Origin: Tatumella sp. JGM91
Lineage (GTDB): Bacteria; Pseudomonadota; Gammaproteobacteria; Enterobacterales; Enterobacteriaceae
Assembly: GCF_018257575.1 (NCBI RefSeq)
Contig: NZ_JAERJP010000002.1
Coordinates: 62,001 to 126,000, forward strand
DNA length: 64,000 nt
Direction: 5' to 3'
A program made the position numbers and the translations under genes. Below the pieces are notes generated by a model. That model saw only the letters and a list, made by a program, of their open reading frames with translations. It did no database searches and was not told the origin of the DNA. Position 1 is the stretch's first letter; each line of letters begins with the position of its first letter. Shown here in pieces: positions 50,939 through 58,997 of this stretch.

Positions 50939-51496
50939 TCACGCCAGGCGTGTAATCATTTCAACCGGATTAGCCAGAGTATCGTGGATTGGCGAATTCT
51001 TTTGCATTTCGCTGACCAGCGCTTCTAACTCCTCGCGACTGGCGGTCTTGCTCGTAAGGTGAACATCGACGCGAATAGATTTCGCACCTTTACGCACGTT
51101 GCTGTCCAGCCCAAGGAAGCCGTTGAGGTTGATATCGAAATTAAGATCCAGCTCGATACCGTCCAGGTCGATCCCTTTTTCAGCAGCCATCATGGTAAGG
51201 GTGGCGGTATAACAGCCAGCCAGCGCCTGCATGATGTATTCAGTCGGGCTCATGCCGGTATCGGTGCCGAGTAAACCTGCGGGTTCATCACCGATATTAG
51301 AAAATTTCCCCACACGGCTGGTATCGATAACGCCGTTCTGGATTGTGGCGCCGGTCTCTGTGCGAACGGTTAATCCGCCGCTGGAACGGGCTTTCATCTG
51401 GAAAGTCAGGTTACCCAGGCCAGGCTGGCTGCGAACTGCTTCACGGGTATTGTGGATCGCAGCTGCGTCTGCAGAAGGTTTAACGGTAGTAGACAT
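50939..51496 (-). CDS. OsmC-family protein with a single cysteine
   Basis: 185 residues from the ATG at 51496 (frame open to 51553). The OsmC/Ohr fold is supported by SPTEYIMQALAGCYTATL, which carries one active-site Cys. The position of the second Cys of classical OsmC/Ohr peroxidases appears as SPIHDTLANP, with Ser in its place. The protein may therefore work through an external thiol partner such as the thioredoxin or AhpD-like protein of the same regulon. A TetR-type operator lies about 50 bases upstream. Confidence 0.87.
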   Translation of the reverse strand: MSTTVKPSADAAAIHNTREAVRSQPGLGNLTFQMKARSSGGLTVRTETGATIQNGVIDTSRVGKFSNIGDEPAGLLGTDTGMSPTEYIMQALAGCYTATLTMMAAEKGIDLDGIELDLNFDINLNGFLGLDSNVRKGAKSIRVDVHLTSKTASREELEALVSEMQKNSPIHDTLANPVEMITRLA

Positions 51497-51546
51497 AATG
51501 GCTCCTGTAATTTCTTGATAAAAGGTATAGCTGGTGTAATCAGTAC

Positions 51547-51564
51547 CAACCATCTAGTTGGTAG
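51547..51564. promoter_or_regulatory. Putative TetR operator upstream of osmC
   Basis: CAACCATCTAGTTGGTAG, an almost exact inverse of the copy upstream of the EamA gene, 51 bases before the OsmC start. Confidence 0.8.
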
Positions 51565-51681
51565 ATTAATATCGCGAACCTCTTTTGTCTACTCTTTTAT
51601 AAAAGATAGGGGGAAAAGAACCCAGCAGGCTGTTTTATTTCATAATAACCATTTGATTTTTTTTATAATCTTCCCAGCCGC

Positions 51682-52266
51682 TCACTCTTGCAGCAATCCA
51701 GCCTTTACCCGAAGGATAGTCTGGCGGGTGGTATTAAATTCCCGGGCAATAGCACTGATACTGATGCCAGCATTTAGGCGCTCTGTCACTGTTTGCTTTT
51801 GTTCCTCGCTCAGGATGGGGGGGCGACCGAAGCGTTTTCCAGCCGCTTTTGCCCTCGCAATACCTGAATACGTTCGCTCAAGCAGCAAATCCCGCTCAAA
51901 CTCCGCTACAGCAGAAATTACCTGCATAGTCATTTTTCCGGCCGGACTGGTCAAGTCAACGCCTCCGAGTGCGAGACAATGAACGCGAATATCTAAAGCC
52001 GCCAGTTGCTCTACTGTTTTTCGGATATCCATCGCATTACGACCCAGACGGTCAAGTTTGGTGACAATCAGTACATCCCCATTTTCCATGCGATCTAGCA
52101 ACCGGATAAATCCGGGGCGTTCGCTGGCAGCAACCGAGCCACTGATATGCTCCTCAATAAGTCGTTGGGATCTGATGGCAAAACCCGCCGCTTCAATTTC
52201 ACGACGCTGGTTTTCTGTGGTCTGTTCCAGAGTTGAGACCCTGCAGTAGGCAAAAACACGTGACAT
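51682..52266 (-). CDS. tnpR: Tn3-family resolvase (serine recombinase)
   Basis: 194 residues. The catalytic domain begins [16 protein letters not shown] with the nucleophile Ser; [10 protein letters not shown] and the E-helix ([21 protein letters not shown]) follow. A C-terminal HTH ([20 protein letters not shown]) binds the res subsites. It resolves cointegrates made by TnpA and usually represses tnpA. It is divergent from tnpA with res between them. Confidence 0.94.
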   Translation of the reverse strand: MSRVFAYCRVSTLEQTTENQRREIEAAGFAIRSQRLIEEHISGSVAASERPGFIRLLDRMENGDVLIVTKLDRLGRNAMDIRKTVEQLAALDIRVHCLALGGVDLTSPAGKMTMQVISAVAEFERDLLLERTYSGIARAKAAGKRFGRPPILSEEQKQTVTERLNAGISISAIAREFNTTRQTILRVKAGLLQE

Positions 52267-52425
52267 GGGAAACTTTCCGTACGAAATGGATGTCCGAATT
52301 ATAACGTGTGTCCGAAATTAATTTCACTAAGTTTCGGACATGTGCTGTAAGTGGTGTACGAAACCGACCGGTTTCGGTCACAGCGAACAAATAACAGATG
52401 AAAACTATACGCGAGGGAGGCATTT
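52267..52425. promoter_or_regulatory. res site between tnpR and tnpA
   Basis: The 159-base divergent region holds inverted TGTCCGAAA/TTTCGGACA (52309-52340), a further TGTCCGAA at 52291, and GAAACCGACCGGTTTCGG (about 52364-52381). These look like resolvase subsites overlapping both promoters, as in other Tn3-type elements. Confidence 0.8.
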
Positions 52426-55410
52426 ATGCCACGGCGACAGATACTGAGCAGCGAAGAGCAGGAACGCTTACTGGTTATACCAGATGATGAAATTATTCTG
52501 ACCCGAATGTGTTTTCTGAACGAACCGGATATTGCGCTCATTAATAAGCACCGAAGGCCAGCGAATCGCCTGGGCTTTGCTGTATTACTCTGTTATCTGC
52601 GTGGACCTGGATTTATTCCGGACAAAAGCAGTGCTCCTCACAATGGCGTTGTATCCAGGGTTGCTTCCCGACTGAAACTTCAGCCTGATTTATGGCCGGA
52701 ATATGCATCCAGAGAGCAAACCCGCTGGGAACATCTGACCGAACTTTATCGCTACCTGGAACTATCCCCGTTCAGCCGGTCAATGCAAAAAGACTGTATC
52801 CGTCATCTGCACCCCTATGCCATGCGAACTGACAAAGGATTTATGCTGGCGGAAGAAATGCTCAGCTGGCTACATAACAATAATGTTATTTTCCCTTCTG
52901 TTGAAGTGATCGAACGGACGCTTGCCGAAGTCGTCACGCTCGCTAACAGATCGGTATTTTCGACACTTACCGCGCAACTGGAAAAGCAGCATAAATCAGC
53001 ACTCGACAGCCTGCTCATATCAGAGGGTGAACAACCTTCCCGTCTGGCATGGCTGCTACAGCCTCCGGGTAAAATAAACGGTAAAAATGTGCTGCAACAT
53101 ATCGACCGGCTTAATTCCATCGCTGCGCTGGGGTTGCCTGATGGTATTGCACTTTCCGTTCACCAGAACAGGTTGCTTAAACTGGCGCGTGAGGGCCGGA
53201 AAATGAGCAGCAGGGACCTGGCAAAATTCACCGATGTCAGACGTTACGCTACGCTGGTTTGTATAATAACAGAGGCCAGGGCCACCCTGACTGACGAAGT
53301 GATTGATCTGCACGAGCGTATCCTGGGTAGTCTGTTCAGCAGGGCGAAACGCACGCAGGCCGAACGGCTCCAGCAAACGGGAAAGCTTATTCAGAGCAAG
53401 CTGAAGCAGTACGTTACCGTCGGGCAGGCGTTACTTAACGCCAGAGAATCCGGGGAAGATCCCTGGACTGCAATAGAAGATGTCCTTCCCTGGCAGGAAT
53501 TCATCAACAGCGTGGAAGAAACGCGGTTTCTTTCCCGTAAGGGCAATTTCGACGCGCTTCATCTGATCACCGAAAAATACAGTACGTTGCGTAAATATGC
53601 CCCGCGTATGCTGTCAGCATTGCAGTTCATGGCGACACCTGCGGCGCAGGCGCTCAGCGATGCGCTGGACACCATAACGGAAATGTACCGTAAACAACTT
53701 CGTAAAGTGCCGCCATCAGCGCCAACAGGGTTTATCCCTGAAAGCTGGCGAAAACTGGTGCTCACGCCTTCAGGCATCGACCGCAAGTACTACGAGTTTT
53801 GCGTACTGAATGAACTCAAGGGTGCATTACGTTCCGGTGATATCTGGGTAAAAGGATCGCGCCGCTACAAAAATTTTGATGATTATCTCATCCCAACTGC
53901 TGAGTTTGAGAAATCCCGACATAATGACCAGTTACAGTTGGCCGTTCAGACCGATAGCCAGGCATACCTTCAGGCCCGTATGACTCTTCTTGCATCTCGG
54001 CTGGAAGAAGTTAACGCGATGGCGCTTGCCGGTGATTTGCCCGATGTAGATATCTCAGATAAAGGCGTAAAAATCACTCCACTGGAGAACAGCGTTCCTT
54101 CAGGTGTTTCGCCCTTTGCAGATTTGGTCTATGGCATGCTTCCCCATCCGAAAATTACGGAGATACTGGAAGAAGTTGATAGCTGGACGGGATTTACGCG
54201 TCACTTCGCGCACCTCAAAAATAATAACGTCAGACCAAAAGACGGAAGACTGTTGCTGACCACCATTCTGGCTGACGGCATCAACCTTGGGCTGACAAAA
54301 ATGGCGGAATCCTGCCCTGGGGCCACAAGATCGTCACTCGAAGGTATTCAGGCATGGTACATCAGGGATGAAACTTATTCAGCGGCACTGGCCGAGCTGG
54401 TCAACGCGCAGAAAGAGCGGCCTCTGGCCGCATTCTGGGGCGACGGGACAACATCGTCGTCAGACGGGCAGAACTTTCGGGTAGGCAGTCACGGACGTTA
54501 TGCCGGTCAGGTCAATCTTAAATATGGTCAGGAGCCGGGCGTGCAGATTTATACGCATATCTCAGACCAATACAGCCCGTTCTACGCCAAAGTGATCAGC
54601 CGGGTGCGCGACTCAACCCACGTGCTTGATGGCCTGCTGTACCATGAAAGCGATCTGGAAATTACCGAGCATTACACCGATACCGCAGGCTTCACTGAAC
54701 ATGTTTTCGCCCTGATGCACCTGCTGGGATTCGCTTTTGCGCCAAGGATCCGTGATCTTCATGACAAGCGGCTGTTTATTCATGGAAAGGCCGAGCGCTA
54801 TCCGGGGCTTCAGTCTGTCATATCAACAACCTGCCTGAATATCAAAGACATTGAGTCGCACTGGGATGAGGTATTGCGCCTGGCAACCTCGATTAAGCAG
54901 GGGACAGTCACCGCATCACTGATGATGAAAAAGTTAGCCAGTTACCCAAAACAGAATGGACTTGCCAAAGCGCTGAGAGAGATTGGCCGCATCGAACGGA
55001 CACTATTTATGCTGGACTGGTTCCGTGATCCCGGTCTGCGCCGACGCGTGCAGGCGGGGCTGAATAAGGGTGAGGCCCGTAATGCCCTTGCGCGAGCGGT
55101 CTTTTTGCACCGTCTGGGTGAAATAAGGGATCGTGGGCTGGAGAATCAGAGTTATCGCGCCAGCGGGCTGACATTACTGACAGCAGCGATCACGTTGTGG
55201 AACACGGTATATATAGAAAGAGCTATTGAGTCACTAAAACGAAAGGGTATCCCGATAAATGAGCAACTGGTCTCTCATCTTTCTCCCCTGGGCTGGGAAC
55301 ATATCAATCTGAGTGGAGATTACGTCTGGCGTAATAATCTTAAGCTGGGATCCGGAAAATACCGCTCATTACGTACAGTCGATACCGCTTTGTACAAAAA
55401 ACAGTCTTAG
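52426..55410 (+). CDS. tnpA: Tn3-family transposase
   Basis: 994 residues, full length. The N-terminal part (MPRRQILSSEEQERLLVIPD) binds the 38-bp repeats. The DDE catalytic domain lies in the second half; WGDGTTSSSDGQNF near residue 671 contains a catalytic Asp, and Glu in NKGEARNALARAVF near residue 881 is the last catalytic acid. GAGGGAGG precedes the ATG. The stop lies inside the right inverted repeat, the usual layout. It resembles Tn5403 TnpA from memory. Confidence 0.96.
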   Translation: MPRRQILSSEEQERLLVIPDDEIILTRMCFLNEPDIALINKHRRPANRLGFAVLLCYLRGPGFIPDKSSAPHNGVVSRVASRLKLQPDLWPEYASREQTRWEHLTELYRYLELSPFSRSMQKDCIRHLHPYAMRTDKGFMLAEEMLSWLHNNNVIFPSVEVIERTLAEVVTLANRSVFSTLTAQLEKQHKSALDSLLISEGEQPSRLAWLLQPPGKINGKNVLQHIDRLNSIAALGLPDGIALSVHQNRLLKLAREGRKMSSRDLAKFTDVRRYATLVCIITEARATLTDEVIDLHERILGSLFSRAKRTQAERLQQTGKLIQSKLKQYVTVGQALLNARESGEDPWTAIEDVLPWQEFINSVEETRFLSRKGNFDALHLITEKYSTLRKYAPRMLSALQFMATPAAQALSDALDTITEMYRKQLRKVPPSAPTGFIPESWRKLVLTPSGIDRKYYEFCVLNELKGALRSGDIWVKGSRRYKNFDDYLIPTAEFEKSRHNDQLQLAVQTDSQAYLQARMTLLASRLEEVNAMALAGDLPDVDISDKGVKITPLENSVPSGVSPFADLVYGMLPHPKITEILEEVDSWTGFTRHFAHLKNNNVRPKDGRLLLTTILADGINLGLTKMAESCPGATRSSLEGIQAWYIRDETYSAALAELVNAQKERPLAAFWGDGTTSSSDGQNFRVGSHGRYAGQVNLKYGQEPGVQIYTHISDQYSPFYAKVISRVRDSTHVLDGLLYHESDLEITEHYTDTAGFTEHVFALMHLLGFAFAPRIRDLHDKRLFIHGKAERYPGLQSVISTTCLNIKDIESHWDEVLRLATSIKQGTVTASLMMKKLASYPKQNGLAKALREIGRIERTLFMLDWFRDPGLRRRVQAGLNKGEARNALARAVFLHRLGEIRDRGLENQSYRASGLTLLTAAITLWNTVYIERAIESLKRKGIPINEQLVSHLSPLGWEHINLSGDYVWRNNLKLGSGKYRSLRTVDTALYKKQS

Positions 55411-55443
55411 CGTGGGATAATTTCCGTTTTCCAAGCGGACCCC
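55406..55443 (-). repeat. Right inverted repeat of the Tn3-family transposon
   Basis: 38 bases ending CCCC, one mismatch to the left copy; it includes the last bases of tnpA. Confidence 0.95.
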
Positions 55444-55448
55444 TAATA
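55444..55448 (+). repeat. Target-site duplication, right copy (TAATA)
   Basis: Directly follows the right inverted repeat and matches 42784-42788. Confidence 0.93.
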
Positions 55449-55529
55449 CAAGTCAGTAACTTGAGTAAGCAGATCTATCGCCGTTCGATTTGCAGATAGC
55501 AACCTAGCTTTTATTTCTTCTAATAACAT
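55444..55529 (-). pseudogene. Interrupted island cargo gene, 5' part
   Basis: First 28 codons (MLLEEIKARLLSANRTAIDL...) of the gene whose central part is 42516-42788. The ATG at 55529 has GGGGCACAGGA upstream. The frame meets the left part exactly across the TAATA duplication. It starts 112 bases downstream of the Xre regulator gene on the same strand. Confidence 0.75.
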
Positions 55530-55641
55530 TCCTGTGCCCCACAATTATGCTACAAACTTAGTTTTCCCAAATTACTTCTAGTCGATTTAGCTGTTCTGAA
55601 GTGGTTCTCTGAATGGTAGTTCCTGATTAATTCTCCTGAAA

Positions 55642-55947
55642 TTATATAGTTTCACGTAGTTTACTAATCAGATTTAGCTTTGACTGTTCATCTAGATTAT
55701 TAAACAGACAAACAAGTTCTGCACTCAATTCATCTTCACAAAAAAAGTAACTCAACGGGACGCCAAGTTCACTCGCAAGCTTCTTGAGCATATCCATATC
55801 AGGGATATGCCGCCCCTTTTCATAATGATTCATACGTCCGCTTGCCGAGCCCTCATCCATACCGGCTTTGATCCCCAGATCCTTTTGGGACAAACCGGCT
55901 TTTTTTCTGGCCTGCTTGAGTCGTTCGGGGAAGGGATTATTCTGCAA
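55642..55947 (-). CDS. XRE-family transcriptional regulator
   Basis: 101 residues. An HTH_3 domain occupies residues 8-65 (RLKQARKKAGLSQKDLGIKAG, MNHYEKGRHIPDMDMLKKLASELGV cut to key parts), with a short helical C-terminus. It probably controls the divergent region at its 5' side, which carries inverted repeats. It may also have governed the interrupted cargo gene downstream. Confidence 0.88.
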   Translation of the reverse strand: MQNNPFPERLKQARKKAGLSQKDLGIKAGMDEGSASGRMNHYEKGRHIPDMDMLKKLASELGVPLSYFFCEDELSAELVCLFNNLDEQSKLNLISKLRETI

Positions 55948-56042
55948 AATTTTTTCATCATCTGGCGTCTCGAATGTATAGATTGTCTAAGTTTCTCTCA
56001 CTCCTGTATACTTAGCAATCCTAAGTTTTAGACCTATGAGTT
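55948..56042. promoter_or_regulatory. Divergent promoter region with inverted repeats
   Basis: GATTGTCTAAG (55981) faces CTTAGCAATC (56011-56020), and a further AATCCTAAGTTT follows directly. This pattern between an Xre gene and a divergent ORF suggests operators for that regulator. Confidence 0.55.
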
Positions 56043-56525
56043 ATGATTTATATGAACCAAGGGATCTTGTTCAGCAGCAGCAAAAAATTTCTTCACATTT
56101 TAAACCAGCTAACCAATCATAAAATATTACGTAATGACTTGATTAATATTGCAATTATTGAATTTCAGCTTTCTAAGAAACAGGCTGTGGGGCTGATTGA
56201 TCGTGGTATCTATCAGCTTAAGCACCAAGATCTTGTACAGGCTAGTGGGAACGTTAAAAACATTAGTTACCAATTTTCATTGGAGGTAATGAGTCATCTA
56301 CCAGTTAATGTGGCTTATGATGCGGCTCAATTGCTCACTTCTGAAAAACAAGGTTTAGAAAAAGAACTCATGCAGATCCACTACGAGCAAGAAGCCTATC
56401 AAGAATTCTTGGAAAAAATTCCGAATAAGAAGCTTTCAATAATGAGGTTACAACAAGAGACCGCAGAAAAGTTTAACCAGTTGAATGGCAAGCTACGAGC
56501 AATTAACCAACTGTTAGCTCTGTAG
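56043..56525 (+). CDS. Hypothetical island protein
   Basis: 160 residues if started at 56043, 157 from the ATG at 56052; neither has a strong ribosome site. I do not recognise it. The N-terminal part (HKILRNDLINIAIIEFQLSK, then VGLIDRGIYQLKHQDLV) looks like a winged-helix-type domain. The C-terminal half is a probable coiled coil (QGLEKELMQIHYEQEAYQEF). It is divergent from the Xre gene and convergent with topB. Confidence 0.6.
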   Translation: MIYMNQGILFSSSKKFLHILNQLTNHKILRNDLINIAIIEFQLSKKQAVGLIDRGIYQLKHQDLVQASGNVKNISYQFSLEVMSHLPVNVAYDAAQLLTSEKQGLEKELMQIHYEQEAYQEFLEKIPNKKLSIMRLQQETAEKFNQLNGKLRAINQLLAL

Positions 56526-56534
56526 ATCAAGAGG

Positions 56535-56562
56535 GGTGCCAAACAGTTGGCAACCTTCTTTG
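56535..56562. terminator. Hairpin between the hypothetical ORF and island topB
   Basis: GGTGCCAA/TTGGCAACC stem with an ACAG loop, followed by TTCTTT on the + strand; the genes are convergent. Confidence 0.6.
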
Positions 56563-56607
56563 CTACATGAAGTCGTAACAACCTCGCTACTAATATCAGT
56601 CTTTACT

Positions 56608-58524
56608 CTACCGTTTAACTGACTTTTTCGCTGAAGGCTTTTTATAGGGAGCCTTTCCTAAACCTCTCAACCCTTCAAAACGGATATTATCTACCTGATG
56701 AATAAATACATGTAGCCCATCAACCAACGGTTGCATAAACTGGCTATACTTGATTTTTTTCTCAGAAATAGCCTCTAGCTGAGATTCCCAATGTGCTGTC
56801 ATATCAGGCTTTGTCATAGCTTCTGGAAGAGATAGTATCAACCTACGGCCAATATCAGTAGCATGAATTTCTTTGCCTTTTTTGGTCAAATAGTCACGCT
56901 TAAATAGTAATTCAATGATACCGGCTCGGGTCGCTTCTGTTCCCAAGCCATCTGTCTCTCTGAGCACCTTTTTAATCGCTCTATCGGTGACGTATCTGGC
57001 TATGCCCGTCATGGCTGATAGCAAAGTGGCATCGGTAAAGTGACGTGGCGGTGAGGTGTTTTTTTCATCCAGCTTGCCATCCACACAGAGTACCTCCTCC
57101 CCTTTGATGACCTCTGGCAATCTTACAGCTGAGAACTCTGGATCTTCAGATGTTGATTTCCGCTCCGGTAATAGTGCCTTCCAGCCTTTATCCACAACTT
57201 CTTTTTGCCTGCTGATAAATAAGCCGCCGTGCACTTCTGTATCGATCTGCTTTTCCTGATATTGAAAAGGTGGATAAAACTGCATCAAATACTGTCTGGC
57301 GACCAGTTCATAGATGTTCTGCTCATCAAGCGACAGACGGCTCGAATCAACGCCACGACTGGTCGGGATAATGGCATGGTGCGCACTCACTTTATCATCA
57401 TTCCACGCCTTAGATTTGACTGACAAATCGGCAATTTCAACAGCTGTCGCCAGTCCAGGGATAGTTTTAGGGATCGCTTGAGTGACTCTATGTGTATCGC
57501 CAAAGTGTCCGCTGGGCAGATAACGGCAATCTGAACGAGGATAGGTAATCAGCTTATGTTTCTCATACAGCTGCTGGCACACATCGAGCGTCTTTTGGGC
57601 ATTGAGATTAAAACGTCTGGAAGCATCGATTTGCAGTGCTGACAAATTATAGGGTAATGGCGGGGCTTGTTTCGCCCGTTCTTCAGTTACCGCAACCACA
57701 GTTGCTGGCTGGCCTGTTACTTTATTCAATACGGTTTCAGCCAATTTTTTCAACACCAATCGCCCCTCTTCATCCATATACGGTTCACAGGCGGCACTCG
57801 GTTTCCATTTTGCCGTATAAATTTGGTCTTTATCGGTTTTAAGATCGATAAACACGTCATAGAAGGGTTTTGAGACAAAAGTCTCGATTTCTAAATCCCG
57901 ATTAACGACCAAACCTAATACTGGCGTCTGTACTCGCCCTACAGACAGCACACCGTTATAACCCGATGACTGCCCCCGTAAGGTACATAAACGAGTCATA
58001 TTGATGCCATAGAGCCAGTCAGCTCGTGCACGCGCTAATGCTGAAGTAGCCAGAGGGATAAAATCGATATTACGGCGTAGGTCATTTAGCGCACGTTGGA
58101 TAGCATCGGCGTTCATATCGTTAATCAAACAGCGCTTGGCTGCTTCACGCTTCTCTTTTGGTACACCGCAATAATTGATAATCTCATCAACCAGAATTTG
58201 CCCGACTCTATCGGGATCGCCCATATTGACCAGCACATCAGCTTCGTTAATTAGTTTTTTTATAACGTTAAATTGCTTTTGTGTGGCGGGCTTTACTGAG
58301 TGTTTCCACTCCACTGGCACAATAGGTAGGTGCTCCCTGCGCCACTTTTTAAAATCAGGGTTATAGGCATCAGGCTCAGCCTGTTCGAGTAAATGGCCAA
58401 TACACCAAGTTACCACATCACCGTTGGCGGTTTTAATAAACCCGTCACCCTTTTGATGCGGTTTAGGCATAACATCAGCAACTGCCCTGCCAACACTCGG
58501 CTTTTCAGCTATGTACAAAATCAC
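56608..58524 (-). CDS. topB: Island-borne DNA topoisomerase III with altered TOPRIM motif
   Basis: Full-length type IA topoisomerase, 638 residues, similar to but clearly different from the truncated host copy. The TOPRIM Glu (LYIAEKPSVGRAV) and active-site Tyr region [12 protein letters not shown] are intact. The acidic motif reads GDPDRVGQ, with Val107 (codon GTC, 58204-58206) in place of the usual Glu. Its ATG overlaps the ginD-like stop by four bases (ATGA), making it the fifth gene of the recombination operon. It may replace the host TopB that the island destroys, or assist recombination. Confidence 0.93.
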   Translation of the reverse strand: MILYIAEKPSVGRAVADVMPKPHQKGDGFIKTANGDVVTWCIGHLLEQAEPDAYNPDFKKWRREHLPIVPVEWKHSVKPATQKQFNVIKKLINEADVLVNMGDPDRVGQILVDEIINYCGVPKEKREAAKRCLINDMNADAIQRALNDLRRNIDFIPLATSALARARADWLYGINMTRLCTLRGQSSGYNGVLSVGRVQTPVLGLVVNRDLEIETFVSKPFYDVFIDLKTDKDQIYTAKWKPSAACEPYMDEEGRLVLKKLAETVLNKVTGQPATVVAVTEERAKQAPPLPYNLSALQIDASRRFNLNAQKTLDVCQQLYEKHKLITYPRSDCRYLPSGHFGDTHRVTQAIPKTIPGLATAVEIADLSVKSKAWNDDKVSAHHAIIPTSRGVDSSRLSLDEQNIYELVARQYLMQFYPPFQYQEKQIDTEVHGGLFISRQKEVVDKGWKALLPERKSTSEDPEFSAVRLPEVIKGEEVLCVDGKLDEKNTSPPRHFTDATLLSAMTGIARYVTDRAIKKVLRETDGLGTEATRAGIIELLFKRDYLTKKGKEIHATDIGRRLILSLPEAMTKPDMTAHWESQLEAISEKKIKYSQFMQPLVDGLHVFIHQVDNIRFEGLRGLGKAPYKKPSAKKSVKR

Positions 58525-58997
58525 TGACTTCTCCTGCTGCTTATATCAACAATCTTGAGTGCTGATACTTCCCTTTCCAGATCTTTGATCTTATCGAATG
58601 CTTCGAACAAAGAGAATTCTAACTGGGCATTTTTAGCAATAATCTTATCGCAAAAGGCTTTGATATCGTCTCTTTGCACCTTATAGCGCTCCTTTAACTC
58701 GCGTTCCTTATCTCTTTGTGCGCGTATTTTGTCTACCGAAGCTTTACCAGAAGCTACAAGATCTGTTGCACTTTCAAATTTTTGTCTATCTATAATATCC
58801 TTTGCTTTTACAACAAAGTCTTTATAATAATAAATACCACCAGAACTAAGCCCAGCCTCTTTGTTTATACGGCTAAGACTCAATCTCCCATCATTTGGGG
58901 TACGCTCAGGAACTCCATTTACTAGCCTATTCAAAGCTTGCTCAAGCCTTTCAAGTGTGAGCAATGCTCTATCATCAATATTTTTATAATTATTCAT
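58521..58997 (-). CDS. GinD-like small coiled-coil protein
   Basis: 158 residues from the ATG at 58997; the frame continues to 59060 but overlaps the preceding gene further. The N-terminal third has a helix-turn-helix look (LSLSRINKEAGLSSGGIYYY). The rest is a long charged coiled coil (DKERELKERYKVQRDDIKAF, LEREVSALK). In GInt islands the fourth gene, ginD, is a small protein required for recombination. TnpC of Tn554 is a comparable case. It overlaps the upstream recombinase gene by eight bases and topB by four. Confidence 0.75.
   Translation of the reverse strand: MNNYKNIDDRALLTLERLEQALNRLVNGVPERTPNDGRLSLSRINKEAGLSSGGIYYYKDFVVKAKDIIDRQKFESATDLVASGKASVDKIRAQRDKERELKERYKVQRDDIKAFCDKIIAKNAQLEFSLFEAFDKIKDLEREVSALKIVDISSRRSQ

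Larger units (their letters stand above)
42789..55443. mobile_element. Complete Tn3-family transposon carrying a thiol-stress regulon
   Basis: 12,655 bp bounded by 38-bp inverted repeats beginning GGGGTCCGCTTGGAAAACGG, differing by one base, and by TAATA duplications. It carries tnpR, a res region, tnpA, and ten cargo genes. The TnpA sequence resembles the Tn5403 branch from memory. A degraded tnpA 3' end sits inside the left repeat, so both termini derive from the tnpA side of such a transposon. The unit probably moved as a whole, because the duplication is intact. Confidence 0.95.
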
